A stretch of DNA of 63,347 nt from Pelagirhabdus alkalitolerans (GTDB lineage Bacteria; Bacillota; Bacilli; Bacillales; Amphibacillaceae). Shown here in pieces: positions 25,634 through 34,422 of this stretch (its first letter is position 1; each line of letters begins with the position of its first letter). The notes beneath the pieces were generated by a model. That model made no database searches, was not told the DNA's origin, and saw only the letters and a program-made list of their open reading frames with translations. The stretch lies in contig NZ_FMYI01000012.1 of NCBI RefSeq assembly GCF_900096905.1, forward strand, positions 1-63,347, written 5' to 3'. Made by a program: the position numbers and the translations under genes.

Positions 25634-26380
25634 TTAAGCCTCATCATCCAATAGTTGAAGAAAGCTCTTCGTTTGTTGTTTTTCTGGGTGAACAAGCACT
25701 TTTTCAGGACTGCCTTCTTCAATAATATAACCATCATCCATAAATAACACTTTATCTGCAACACGTTTAGCAAAGTTCATCTCATGTGTGACAATGATCA
25801 TCGTTTGGCCTTCATTTGCTAGTTCTTCAATGACTTTTAGCACTTCTCGGACAAGTTGTGGATCAAGTGCTGAGGTAGGTTCGTCAAACAACATGACATC
25901 AGGTTCCATCATTAAAGCACGGGCAATCGCAACACGTTGTTGTTGCCCACCGGATAAAGCATCAGGGAATTTATCCAAATGATCGATCATCCCAACTTTA
26001 TCAAGTAGTGCTTCCCCTTTTTTGATAAGTGTTTCTTTGCTTTCTTTTTTCACGATAAGTGGCGCTTCAATTATATTTTCGATGACCGTTTTGTGTGGGA
26101 ACAAGTGAAAGCCTTGAAAGACCATCCCAGAATATTGTCTAAGCTTTAATTTCTCTGTTTTTTTGAGGGGACGTTCGCTAAACACTTGAGTCGTATCTCC
26201 AATTGTGATCGTTCCACTGTTGGGTGTTTCAAGTAAATTTAAACATCTTAATAAGGTTGTTTTTCCGGAACCAGAAGCCCCGATTAATGCAACGACTTCC
26301 CCCTTTTTCACTGAGAAATCAATCGATTCTAAAACCGTTGTTTCATCAAACTTTTTATTTAAATTACTAATTTCAATCAT
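25634..26380 (-). CDS. Amino-acid ABC importer, ATPase subunit (cystine-type)
   Basis: A 248-residue ATPase of the polar amino-acid uptake family: Walker A GASGSGKTT, Q loop, signature LSGGQQQRVAIARAL, Walker B VMLFDEPTSALDP, and H-loop IIVTHEMNFAKRVADKVLFMDDG, which is characteristic of GlnQ/HisP/TcyC ATPases. It energises uptake through the adjacent permease and lipoprotein. Last gene of the minus-strand transporter group, 19 bases after the permease. Confidence 0.93.
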   Translation of the reverse strand: MIEISNLNKKFDETTVLESIDFSVKKGEVVALIGASGSGKTTLLRCLNLLETPNSGTITIGDTTQVFSERPLKKTEKLKLRQYSGMVFQGFHLFPHKTVIENIIEAPLIVKKESKETLIKKGEALLDKVGMIDHLDKFPDALSGGQQQRVAIARALMMEPDVMLFDEPTSALDPQLVREVLKVIEELANEGQTMIIVTHEMNFAKRVADKVLFMDDGYIIEEGSPEKVLVHPEKQQTKSFLQLLDDEA

Positions 26381-26399
26381 CTACTCACACCTCCTATTT

Positions 26400-27107
26400 T
26401 TAATTGGATATATAGCGATTGTAACGCGCTTCTAATCGTTGCTGGAAATAACCGATAATCACACAGACGATCCAATAAATCAGTGCGGCTGCAATATACA
26501 TTGTCATGCTTTCATACGTTCTACCTGCAACAATACGTGCTGAATATAAAAGTTCGTGAACAGTAATAACCGAAGCGAGTGATGTCCCTTTAATAATATC
26601 CATAAAAATACTAAAAGTAGGTGGTAGAGCAATACGTGTCGCTTGAGGAATAATAATGCGTCTCATCATTTGGAAGTAATTCATTTGAAGAGATTCAGCA
26701 GCTTCCCATTGTCCTTTAGGCACGGACATAATCGCTGAACGGATAATTTCCGCATTATAGCCTGCAAAGTTCAAACTAATCCCAACAATAGCCGCTACAA
26801 TAGGGCTAGTGAATTGAATGCCAATGACAGGTAACCCGTAATATAAAATAAAGATGAAAACGAGTAAAGGCGTTCCACGCATAAATGATATATACGCGCG
26901 TGCAGGAAAACTTAATAGTTTGAATTTACTCATTCGTGCTATTCCAACAACCAGACCAAATAAAAGAGCGAAAAGCATGCTGAACAGTGAAATGATCATC
27001 GTTATTTGAAGCCCTTCAATCAATAAGGGTAAAGAATCAAGCGCAAGCTCAGGATTAAATAAATGTTCCCAGTGAATTTGGTTAAACCAATCAAACAAAT
27101 CGATCAC
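26400..27107 (-). CDS. Amino-acid ABC importer, permease subunit (cystine-type)
   Basis: A 235-residue permease with five membrane segments and the family's EAA loop (AAESLQMNYFQMMRRIIIPQATRIALPP). The stretch MRGTPLLVFIFILYYGLP and the following GTSLASVITVHELLYSARIVAGRTYE resemble cystine permeases TcyB/TcyM more than glutamine permeases. It is a HisMQ-type subunit, expected to act as a homodimer since only one permease gene is present. Confidence 0.92.
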   Translation of the reverse strand: MIDLFDWFNQIHWEHLFNPELALDSLPLLIEGLQITMIISLFSMLFALLFGLVVGIARMSKFKLLSFPARAYISFMRGTPLLVFIFILYYGLPVIGIQFTSPIVAAIVGISLNFAGYNAEIIRSAIMSVPKGQWEAAESLQMNYFQMMRRIIIPQATRIALPPTFSIFMDIIKGTSLASVITVHELLYSARIVAGRTYESMTMYIAAALIYWIVCVIIGYFQQRLEARYNRYISN

Positions 27108-27177
27108 ACCCTTCTAAAACAGAATAAAAACTCGACTCATACTAATTTTAAGAATTAGCATGTTTATCTTTCATGCG

Positions 27178-27222
27178 TAAAATAAAAGGTGATCAATGTA
27201 TATTACATTGAAACACCTTTAT
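27178..27222 (-). terminator. Hairpin between binding-protein and permease genes
   Basis: On the minus strand an outer stem AAAGGTG / CACCTTT encloses an inner CAATGT / ACATTG stem and is followed by TTTTATTTTA. It lies inside the transporter operon, so it probably reduces read-through and lets the binding protein be made in excess. Confidence 0.75.
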
Positions 27223-27234
27223 TTTATTGACTAT

Positions 27235-28143
27235 TTAAAAATCAAATTCAACAACATCGTCTGAATCAATCGGTTCAGATGCATCGGCACCTAGAAATTC
27301 TTCAGATAGCTCGGCTACTGTACCATCTTCACGTAAAGCGTTAATCGCAACTGACAGTTGTTCAGCTAGTGCGTCATTTCCTTTTAAAACAGGAATAGCA
27401 CTTGTTGTTGGGTGATATTTAACTTGATCAGCAACAACTAAGTTATCATCACCGAAATCTTCGATAATTTGAGCAAGAACTAAACGGTCATTCAAGTAAG
27501 CATCTTGATTACCGTTTAAAATATCACGCAGAATAGCTTCTGTTCCACCATCGTATGCTACACCATCTGCTCCGACATATTCACTGAAACGAGCATAATT
27601 ACTTGTAAGTGATCCAAGTGCAACAGGAACATCTTCAAGATCATATGCATCGTCAAATTGATCAACATCGTCTTCACGTACGATAATTGAGCCGTATGAG
27701 AATTTATATGGATCAGTAAAAGTAAATGTCTCTAGACGTTCTTCAGTAATAGCGAAATCATTAACAGCTAAATCAATTTGTCCGTTTCTTAGCGCTGGTA
27801 AAATCCCATCAAAATCCATTGTTTCAAATTCAACTTCTAAATCTAAATAATCAGCAATTTCACGTACAAGTTCTACATCGAAACCTGTTAATTCGTTCTC
27901 ATCATTAAAGTAAGTGACAGGTGAATACGTACCAGATGTTCCGACAACGAGTGTTCCTTCTTCCTCAATATCGCTCCATGAGGAATCTGTACTTTCATCT
28001 TCGATTGTTTCATCTTCTGTTTCCTCTGTTTGATCTGTATCTGCATCAGTATCAGCAGGTGATTCATCATTATCTAGTGTGCACCCAATGACACCAATTA
28101 ATAGAATACTCATAAATAAAAATAAAGATAGCCATTTTTTCAT
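27235..28143 (-). CDS. Amino-acid (probably cystine) binding lipoprotein
   Basis: A 302-residue extracellular solute-binding protein. A lipoprotein signal peptide ends at C21 (LIGVIGC). Then comes an acidic linker of about 35 residues rich in Asp, Glu and Thr, and a family 3 binding domain: EEGTLVVGTSGTYSPVTYFNDENELTGFDVELVREIADYL, the ITEERLETFTFTDPY motif and LGSLTSNYARF, which resembles cystine-binding TcyA/TcyK proteins. Substrate is not certain. The acidic linker suits a protein exposed to high salt. A TTGACG/TATCCT promoter lies upstream, and a terminator-like hairpin follows the gene. Confidence 0.9.
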   Translation of the reverse strand: MKKWLSLFLFMSILLIGVIGCTLDNDESPADTDADTDQTEETEDETIEDESTDSSWSDIEEEGTLVVGTSGTYSPVTYFNDENELTGFDVELVREIADYLDLEVEFETMDFDGILPALRNGQIDLAVNDFAITEERLETFTFTDPYKFSYGSIIVREDDVDQFDDAYDLEDVPVALGSLTSNYARFSEYVGADGVAYDGGTEAILRDILNGNQDAYLNDRLVLAQIIEDFGDDNLVVADQVKYHPTTSAIPVLKGNDALAEQLSVAINALREDGTVAELSEEFLGADASEPIDSDDVVEFDF

Positions 28144-28199
28144 GTTAATTTCCTCCCCCTAATTTAATCCTGACTTTATTAATCAGAATAATATGCATT

Positions 28200-28228
28200 A
28201 GGATAGCATGAATTTTATAGTCCGTCAA
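28200..28228 (-). promoter_or_regulatory. Promoter of the amino-acid ABC transporter
   Basis: On the minus strand, TTGACG (28223-28228), 17-base spacer, TATCCT (28200-28205), about 57 bases upstream of the lipoprotein start. Confidence 0.5.
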
Positions 28229-28260
28229 TTGATTAAACAAAAAACAATTATATTTTGTTG

Positions 28261-28286
28261 GTTTATACAGGATTTTTATAGGGTAA
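28261..28286 (+). promoter_or_regulatory. Possible sigma-B (stress) promoter of hpf
   Basis: GTTTAT, 14-base spacer, GGGTAA, close to the sigma-B consensus GTTTAA-N13-15-GGGTAT and placed 35 bases upstream of the hpf start. The B. subtilis homologue is sigma-B and sigma-H controlled. Confidence 0.55.
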
Positions 28287-28321
28287 TACAGAATTATAGA
28301 TATAGAAAGGAGGACACTTTT

Positions 28322-28885
28322 ATGAAATACAACATACGTGGAGAGAACCTTGAGGTGACTGGAGCGATAAAAAGCTACATTGAAAAGAAGGTTAGCAAGT
28401 TAGAGCGCTACTTCGAAACACCTCCTACATCAGATGTAAACGTTAATTTAAGTGTCTATAATGATGAACAAGAAATTGAAGTGACCATCCCGATGCCGAA
28501 TCTTTTACTTCGGGCAGAGGAGAACCACACTGATTTATACGCTGCTATTGATTTAGTAGTTGATAAATTAGAACGTCAAATTAGAAAATATAAAACAAAA
28601 ATCAATCGAAAGAATCGCCAGAAAGGCGCACCAAAACATATCTTTGCAGAGATGGAAAAAGATTTGTTAGAGGGTGAAGCTGAACAAGAGCAAGAAGATG
28701 ATAATGGTTTAGAAGTTGTTCGTACTAAACGATTTGACTTAAAACCAATGGATTCAGAAGAAGCGATCCTACAAATGGATATGTTAGGTCACTCGTTTTA
28801 CGTGTTTACAAATGCGGAAACCGGTGATACAAACGTTGTCTATCGTCGTCACGATGGCAAATATGGCTTAATTGAGCCTAACTAA
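28322..28885 (+). CDS. hpf: Long ribosome hibernation promoting factor
   Basis: A 187-residue long-form HPF (YvyD type): an N-terminal RaiA-like ribosome-binding domain (MKYNIRGENLEVTGAIKSYIEKKVSKLERYF, about 1-100), a charged linker, and a C-terminal dimerisation domain (about 130-187: VVRTKRFDLKPMDSEEAILQMDMLGHSFYVFTNAETGDTNVVYRRHDGKYGLIEP). It pairs 70S ribosomes into inactive 100S dimers under stress or in stationary phase. The start at 28322 has AAAGGAGG eight bases upstream; an upstream in-frame extension lacks such a site. Neighbouring flagellar genes and secA match the B. subtilis arrangement. Confidence 0.95.
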   Translation: MKYNIRGENLEVTGAIKSYIEKKVSKLERYFETPPTSDVNVNLSVYNDEQEIEVTIPMPNLLLRAEENHTDLYAAIDLVVDKLERQIRKYKTKINRKNRQKGAPKHIFAEMEKDLLEGEAEQEQEDDNGLEVVRTKRFDLKPMDSEEAILQMDMLGHSFYVFTNAETGDTNVVYRRHDGKYGLIEPN

Positions 28886-28896
28886 AAGTAATCGAT

Positions 28897-28935
28897 AAAA
28901 AAAGCTGTTGAGTTTTTATAACTCAACAGCTTTTA
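28897..28935. terminator. Bidirectional terminator, hpf / ROK gene
   Basis: Perfect 15-base stem AAAAGCTGTTGAGTT / AACTCAACAGCTTTT between convergent genes. Confidence 0.93.
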
Positions 28936-30108
28936 TTAATTTTCTCTATTTAACAGGAATGCTTCGATGGTAAAGGCTGCCATACCAGATACCGTAGAAT
29001 GAGAGCCTAGCTTTGCGCGCTCAATTGACAAGTCACGTTGATGGAAACCAATCGCATGTTCTTTAATATATCGAAGTATAGAAGGGTAAAGCATTTCTTC
29101 AGCTTCACTAAGCTGATTTCCAATGACAACATATTCTGGGTTAAAAATGTTAATACAATTTGTTAACCCGATACCAATATATGTTCCAATTTCTTCAAAC
29201 AAATCAATAACTGATTGATTATCTTCCTTTGCTTGCGACATCAACTGTTTTAAGGGCGCTTCTTCATTTTCAGCTATCATATCTCGTTTGATCGCTTCAT
29301 CAATTAATGCTTGAAGTGAGGCATAGCGCTCCCAGCATCCAAGATTACCGCATTGACAAGGTCGTCCATCTTTTTCAACGGTCATATGACCGACTTCACC
29401 AGCAAACCCATTTAAACCGCTGTATAATTGAGAATCGAGAATCATACCAACACCGATTCCAATGCCTATACTGGCATAGATCATATCCCTTTTTACATGT
29501 TTTCCACCATAACGCATTTCACCATAAGCACCAGCATTGGCTTCATTTTCTACAAAAACAGGACAGCTAAATTCTGTTTCAAGTTTTGATTTAAGCTGAA
29601 TTTTTTTCCATTTTAAATTGGGAGCTAATAAAATTTCACCATCATGTCCGACAACAGCAGGTACGCCAACACCAATACCAATTAAACCGTATCGACTTTT
29701 AGGCGATCGATTGTTCAATCGTTCAATTAGTTTTATTAAAGTAGGGTAAACGGTGTCAAAGTCATTAGCATGTGTTTGGATCGTTTCCTGTTCAAGAATA
29801 TCACCATTTAAATCAGTTAATGCTCCTAATATGTAACCAACGCCTAAATCTATGCTAATTGAATAGCCAGATTTTCCATTAAACAAAAGCATAACCGGAC
29901 GCCTACCACCACTAGATTCTCCAGGTCCCGACTCTTCAACTAATTCTTCATTTATAAGTTCGCTGACAAGCGAGGAAACTGTTCCTTTATTTAACCCTGT
30001 TAATTGGGCAACACTTGCTCGTGAAATGGGTGTTTGATTAATTATCGTTGATAAAACTAATGTTTTATTTTCTTGTTTGACAACATGTTGATTCCAAGTC
30101 CGTTTCAT
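28936..30108 (-). CDS. ROK-family transcriptional repressor (XylR/NagC type)
   Basis: A 390-residue repressor: a MarR-like winged helix at the N terminus (about 15-75, TPISRASVAQLTGLNKGTVSSLVSELINEELV) and a ROK sugar-kinase-like domain with the GIGIGVGMILD glycine loop and the zinc site CQCGNLGCWE. Such proteins bind a sugar or sugar phosphate and release operator DNA. It resembles XylR, but no xylose or other sugar genes are adjacent, so the regulon is unknown. A perfect inverted repeat lies about 75 bases upstream in the divergent region and is a likely autoregulatory operator. Confidence 0.9.
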   Translation of the reverse strand: MKRTWNQHVVKQENKTLVLSTIINQTPISRASVAQLTGLNKGTVSSLVSELINEELVEESGPGESSGGRRPVMLLFNGKSGYSISIDLGVGYILGALTDLNGDILEQETIQTHANDFDTVYPTLIKLIERLNNRSPKSRYGLIGIGVGVPAVVGHDGEILLAPNLKWKKIQLKSKLETEFSCPVFVENEANAGAYGEMRYGGKHVKRDMIYASIGIGIGVGMILDSQLYSGLNGFAGEVGHMTVEKDGRPCQCGNLGCWERYASLQALIDEAIKRDMIAENEEAPLKQLMSQAKEDNQSVIDLFEEIGTYIGIGLTNCINIFNPEYVVIGNQLSEAEEMLYPSILRYIKEHAIGFHQRDLSIERAKLGSHSTVSGMAAFTIEAFLLNREN

Positions 30109-30181
30109 TGATCTTGTCCACTCACTCTCTCTGCATAATTTAATTAAGTCTACTTTAACATATTGAAAACGTTAATTCTAT

Positions 30182-30210
30182 AAACTTTGTTTGTAAATTA
30201 AACAAAGTTT
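30182..30210. promoter_or_regulatory. Palindromic operator in the ROK / unknown-protein divergent region
   Basis: Perfect 11-base inverted repeat AAACTTTGTTT, seven-base centre, AAACAAAGTTT. The halves resemble the AGTTTGTTT half-sites of XylR-type ROK operators. It lies between the ROK gene and the divergent gene at 30288, so it may control both. Confidence 0.6.
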
Positions 30211-30287
30211 GATTCCAATTTATTTACCAACTTAATATTTAATGATAAGCTATGAATATGTGAGTTAAATGCTAGATGAGGTGAAAC

Positions 30288-30896
30288 ATGGTTAAGTTAA
30301 GGGATACACTAAAAGGAATGACAAACAGAGAACGTATCGATTATTTATGGGAATATTACAAAATACATTTTTTCTTTATCATTATTTTTTTTATTATGTC
30401 TGCTTTAGTTATTAACTGGTTGTTTTTTACAGAGAGTACACAAGTAGGGTTATATGTTGTTAGTGACTCGTCTATGGAAGAGGTAAATGACATAACAGAA
30501 GCACTTGAAAGTCATGAAACGAATGATTACGGTATTGTAATGGATCATTCATATCATGAAGGAGAGTTTGATGATACCGCAAATCCGCAATTTTATGAAC
30601 GATTTACAATTCGTTTGGCTGTCGGGCAAATTGATATGATTGTAGCGAATGAATCATTTGCTGAACATCTTTTTGATCGTGATGCATTTATACCATTGAA
30701 TGAAGTATTACACCTTGAATCGATTAACGTGGAGAGTCGAGACACATATGATGTTAATGATGAGGTGTACGGGTTAAGAGTGAATGAATTCGATATTTTT
30801 GATGCGTCAGAAGGATTATCAAATCATTATTTATTCGTTCCCGGTTCAGGGCATAACAAAGAAGAAACGGCAGAATTTATTAAGTCCATTAACTAA
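30288..30896 (+). CDS. Single-pass membrane protein of unknown function
   Basis: A 202-residue protein I do not recognise by name. A cytoplasmic start of about 25 residues (MVKLRDTLKGMTNRERIDYLWEYYKIH) is followed by one membrane helix (about 28-48) and an acidic extracellular domain. That domain contains GLYVVSDSSMEEVNDITEAL and FTIRLAVGQIDMIVANESFAEHLFDRDAFIPLNEVL, which read like a fragment of a solute-binding fold (a ligand-lobe beta strand followed by an item the cell can bind), but no catalytic motif is visible. It is divergent from the ROK repressor with a shared palindrome between them, so it may be part of that regulon. Confidence 0.75.
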   Translation: MVKLRDTLKGMTNRERIDYLWEYYKIHFFFIIIFFIMSALVINWLFFTESTQVGLYVVSDSSMEEVNDITEALESHETNDYGIVMDHSYHEGEFDDTANPQFYERFTIRLAVGQIDMIVANESFAEHLFDRDAFIPLNEVLHLESINVESRDTYDVNDEVYGLRVNEFDIFDASEGLSNHYLFVPGSGHNKEETAEFIKSIN

Positions 30897-30920
30897 GATT
30901 ATTAAAAGTTTATATGATCA

Positions 30921-30960
30921 AAAAGAAACCGTGTAATCATAATGATTGCACGGTTTCTTA
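30921..30960. terminator. Terminator between the unknown-protein gene and upp
   Basis: Stem AAGAAACCGTG / CACGGTTTCTT (30923-30933 with 30949-30959). The minus strand continues with TTTTT, so it is strongest for upp; the plus side has only ATAATTATT. Confidence 0.85.
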
Positions 30961-30966
30961 TAATTA

Positions 30967-31599
30967 TTATTTTGTGCCATAAAGGCGATCGCCTGCATCA
31001 CCAAAACCAGGTGTAATATAACTTTTCTCATTTAAACCAGGATCAAGTGCCCCTGTGTAGATTGGAACTTCTGGGTGATCCTCATGAATTTTATCAATGC
31101 CTTCTTGAACAGCAATTAAACATAAAAACTTAATATTTTTTGCACCGCGCTTTTTAATCGCACTAATGGCTGCAGAAGCGGATCCGCCAGTTGCTAACAT
31201 TGGATCGACAACGATTAACTCTCTTTCACCGATATCCTCAGGTAACTTTGCATAATATTCAACAGGTTCAAGCGTTTCAGGATCACGATAAAGACCAATG
31301 TGCCCTACCTTTGCAACGGGAATCAAGCTTAAAATACCATCAACCATACCAAGACCGGCACGCATGATCGGTACAATCCCTAATTTTTTCCCACTGAGAC
31401 GTTTAACGCTTGTATTCGTAACAGGTGTTTCAATTTCAACGTCAGATAAAGGTAAGTGTAGAGTGATTTCATAAGCCATCAGTTTAGAGATTTCTTCAAC
31501 GAGTTCTCTAAATTCTTTAGGACCTGTGTTTTTATCACGGACAATTCCGAGTTTGTGTTGAATTAATGGATGATTAAAAACATGCACTTTTTTTGTCAT
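30967..31599 (-). CDS. upp: Uracil phosphoribosyltransferase
   Basis: A 210-residue pyrimidine salvage enzyme converting uracil and PRPP to UMP. HVFNHPLIQHKLGIVRDKNTGPKEFRELVEEIS is the conserved N terminus; VDPMLATGGSASAAI is the PRPP loop and the C-terminal YITPGFGDAGDRLYGTK binds uracil. Full length for the family. It stands alone here, whereas in B. subtilis it lies near glyA, so its position between hpf and secA is a local rearrangement. AAGGAGAG precedes the start. Confidence 0.97.
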   Translation of the reverse strand: MTKKVHVFNHPLIQHKLGIVRDKNTGPKEFRELVEEISKLMAYEITLHLPLSDVEIETPVTNTSVKRLSGKKLGIVPIMRAGLGMVDGILSLIPVAKVGHIGLYRDPETLEPVEYYAKLPEDIGERELIVVDPMLATGGSASAAISAIKKRGAKNIKFLCLIAVQEGIDKIHEDHPEVPIYTGALDPGLNEKSYITPGFGDAGDRLYGTK

Positions 31600-31759
31600 T
31601 AGTGATCTCTCCTTCTTTTTACTAATTGTATATAGTACAGGAGGATTCGAAAAATAACAAGAGAAAATCGCTTCTGTTATTCTTATATTTGTATAGGAAC
31701 TGTATTAACATAAATGACAACAAACGAATACCCAACCATCACATTTTATGATTCTTGTT

Positions 31760-31788
31760 TTAAGAAAACCCCAGTGTTATGATATAAT
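31760..31788 (+). promoter_or_regulatory. Sigma-A promoter of secA
   Basis: TTAAGA, 17-base spacer, perfect TATAAT, 64 bases ahead of secA. Confidence 0.65.
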
Positions 31789-31851
31789 TTGGAATAGTGA
31801 GAAACAGAATAATAAAGGCATCACTTTAAATGAAATAGAGGAGCGTAAATT

Positions 31852-34359
31852 ATGCGTCGAATGTTAAAGAAGTTATTTGACGGAAATCAACGTCAACTAA
31901 AAGAAGTACAACAAATTGTTGATCAAATTGAAGCATTAGAACCGGATTATGAGCAATTGTCTGATACTGATTTAAAAGACAAAACGGAAGAATTTAAAGA
32001 ACGTTTTAAAAACGGTGAAACCCTAGATGATTTAATGGTAGAAGCTTACGCGGTCATCCGTGAAGCGTCCAAGCGTGTTCTTAATATGCGTCCATTTCAA
32101 GTTCAGCTGATGGGAGCGATTGTTCTCCATCGTGGTGACATTGCAGAAATGAAAACGGGTGAAGGTAAAACACTTGCATCGACTATGCCTGCTTATTTAA
32201 ATGCGATAGCTGGTAAAGGTGTTCATATTATTACAGTTAACGAATACTTAGCAGATCGTGACGCGAAGGATATGGGCGTATTATATGAGTTTTTAGGACT
32301 GACTGTTGGATTGAATGTTAACAGTTTAACAAAGGAACAAAAAAGAGAAGCTTATTATGCTGATATTACGTACGGAACGAATAATGAATTTGGTTTTGAC
32401 TACTTGCGTGACAACATGGTTCTATATAAAGAACAGATGGTACAGCGTCCACTGAACTTTGCGATTATTGATGAGGTAGACTCGATTTTAATTGATGAAG
32501 CGAGGACACCTCTAATCATTTCAGGTTCAGCGCGCAAATCAGCGACGTTATATCAACAAGCAAATGCTTTTGTTCGTACGTTAGTGAGAGAAGTTGATTA
32601 TTCATTTGATGAAAAAACAAAAGGGGTTCAATTAACAGAAGAAGGGATTACTAAAGCTGAAAACTTTTTTAATATTAAAAACTTATTTGATTTAAATCAT
32701 GTCACACTAACGCATCATATTAATCAAGCACTCAAAGCACACGCTTCTATGCACCGTGATACAGATTATGTGATTGAAGAAGGCGAAGTTGTCATTGTTG
32801 ATCAGTTTACCGGTCGTCTAATGAAAGGTAGACGTTATAGTGATGGACTCCATCAAGCGATTGAGGCCAAAGAAGGTTTGCATATTCAAAACGAAAGCAT
32901 GACACTTGCTTCTATTACGTTCCAAAACTTGTTCAGAATGTATGATAAGTTAGCAGGTATGACAGGAACAGCGAAAACAGAGCAAGAGGAATTTAGAAAT
33001 ATATACAATATGGATGTTGTTGCTGTTCCAACGAATAAACCAATTATTCGTGAAGATAAGTCTGATCTTATTTTTAAAACAATGGACGGTAAGTTTAAAG
33101 CAGTTGTAGCAGATATTAAATCTCGTTATGAGAAAGGTCAGCCGGTATTAGTCGGTACGGTAGCTGTTGAAACATCTGAAGTGATTTCAAATTACCTTAA
33201 AAAAGCAGGCGTTAAACATAACGTGTTAAATGCTAAAAATCACTACCGTGAAGCGGAGATCATCGAAAACGCAGGTGAACGTGGATCGGTCACCATTGCG
33301 ACAAACATGGCAGGCCGTGGTACAGATATTAAACTTGGTGATGGCGTTAAGGAATTAGGTGGTTTGGCCGTGATCGGTACCGAACGACATGAATCGCGTC
33401 GAATTGACAACCAATTAAGAGGACGTTCCGGTCGTCAAGGTGATCCTGGTCTTACACAATTCTATTTATCAATGGAAGATGAGTTAATGAGACGTTTCGG
33501 TTCTGACAATATGAAGGCCATGATGGAACGTTTCAAAATGGATGATACACAACCTATTGAAAGTAAAATGATTTCAAAAGCGGTAGAATCAGCCCAACGC
33601 CGTGTTGAAGGTAACAACTTTGATGCACGTAAGAATATTCTAGCTTATGATGATGTCTTAAGAGAACAGCGTGAAATTATTTATAAACAACGATTTGATG
33701 TGATTGATTCTGATAACTTACGAGATATTGTCATGAATATGATTGAGACAGTTGTTCAAGATGTGGTCTATACGCATACACAAGATGATGACGATGCTAA
33801 TTGGGATCTAGATGCGATCATTGAATATGTTCATTCGAATCTCGTTGAGTCGAACTACATCACCAAAACAGACATTGAAAATCAATCACCAGATAAGATG
33901 ATTGAAGCGATCATGGCTAAAGTTGTTGAAAAATATGATGCCAAAGAAGAAGATATGGGCTCTGAACAAATGCGCGAATTTGAAAAAGTCATCCTATTAA
34001 AGATCGTTGATACGAAATGGATGGACCATATCGATCAAATGGATCAATTACGCCAAGGGATTCATTTACGTGCATATGCGCAAAATGATCCGTTACGTGA
34101 ATATCAAATGGAAGGTTTTGCGATGTTTGAAGCGATGGTTCAAGCCATTAATGAAGATGCATCACGCTATGTCATGAAAGCGCAAGTTCGAGATAACTTG
34201 AAACGTCAAGAAGTAGCAAAAAATGCGACGGCTGTTTCAGGTGATGAAGGTAAAAAACAGAAGAAGAAAACACCATTTAAAAAGGCAGACAATATCGGAA
34301 GAAATGATCCATGTCCGTGTGGAAGTGGTAAGAAATATAAACATTGCCATGGAAAATAA
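31852..34359 (+). CDS. secA: Preprotein translocase ATPase SecA
   Basis: An 835-residue SecA motor that drives proteins through SecYEG. Walker A MKTGEGKT at 100-107, the DEVDSILIDEARTPL Walker B, the preprotein-binding insertion (about 225-370), the second nucleotide domain with GRGTDIKL and RGRSGRQGDPG, and the C-terminal zinc-binding tail DPCPCGSGKKYKHCHGK that contacts ribosomes/SecB-like partners are all present. Ribosome site GAGGAG. It precedes prfB, the standard Firmicutes order, with a weak hairpin between the two. Confidence 0.98.
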   Translation: MRRMLKKLFDGNQRQLKEVQQIVDQIEALEPDYEQLSDTDLKDKTEEFKERFKNGETLDDLMVEAYAVIREASKRVLNMRPFQVQLMGAIVLHRGDIAEMKTGEGKTLASTMPAYLNAIAGKGVHIITVNEYLADRDAKDMGVLYEFLGLTVGLNVNSLTKEQKREAYYADITYGTNNEFGFDYLRDNMVLYKEQMVQRPLNFAIIDEVDSILIDEARTPLIISGSARKSATLYQQANAFVRTLVREVDYSFDEKTKGVQLTEEGITKAENFFNIKNLFDLNHVTLTHHINQALKAHASMHRDTDYVIEEGEVVIVDQFTGRLMKGRRYSDGLHQAIEAKEGLHIQNESMTLASITFQNLFRMYDKLAGMTGTAKTEQEEFRNIYNMDVVAVPTNKPIIREDKSDLIFKTMDGKFKAVVADIKSRYEKGQPVLVGTVAVETSEVISNYLKKAGVKHNVLNAKNHYREAEIIENAGERGSVTIATNMAGRGTDIKLGDGVKELGGLAVIGTERHESRRIDNQLRGRSGRQGDPGLTQFYLSMEDELMRRFGSDNMKAMMERFKMDDTQPIESKMISKAVESAQRRVEGNNFDARKNILAYDDVLREQREIIYKQRFDVIDSDNLRDIVMNMIETVVQDVVYTHTQDDDDANWDLDAIIEYVHSNLVESNYITKTDIENQSPDKMIEAIMAKVVEKYDAKEEDMGSEQMREFEKVILLKIVDTKWMDHIDQMDQLRQGIHLRAYAQNDPLREYQMEGFAMFEAMVQAINEDASRYVMKAQVRDNLKRQEVAKNATAVSGDEGKKQKKKTPFKKADNIGRNDPCPCGSGKKYKHCHGK

Positions 34360-34373
34360 CACATTCAAACACT

Positions 34374-34399
34374 GGGCATCCTAAAAAAGGATGTCCTTT
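34374..34399 (+). terminator. Weak hairpin between secA and prfB
   Basis: GGCATCCT / AGGATGTCC with a six-A loop, followed only by TTTC. It probably attenuates rather than stops transcription into prfB. Confidence 0.5.
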
Positions 34400-34422
34400 C
34401 AATTTATTAGTGAGGTGACGAT

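Noticed and set aside
27108..28320. S-box or T-box regulation of the cystine-like transporter
   Set aside because: The leader between promoter and lipoprotein start is only about 50 bases, with no room for either structure.
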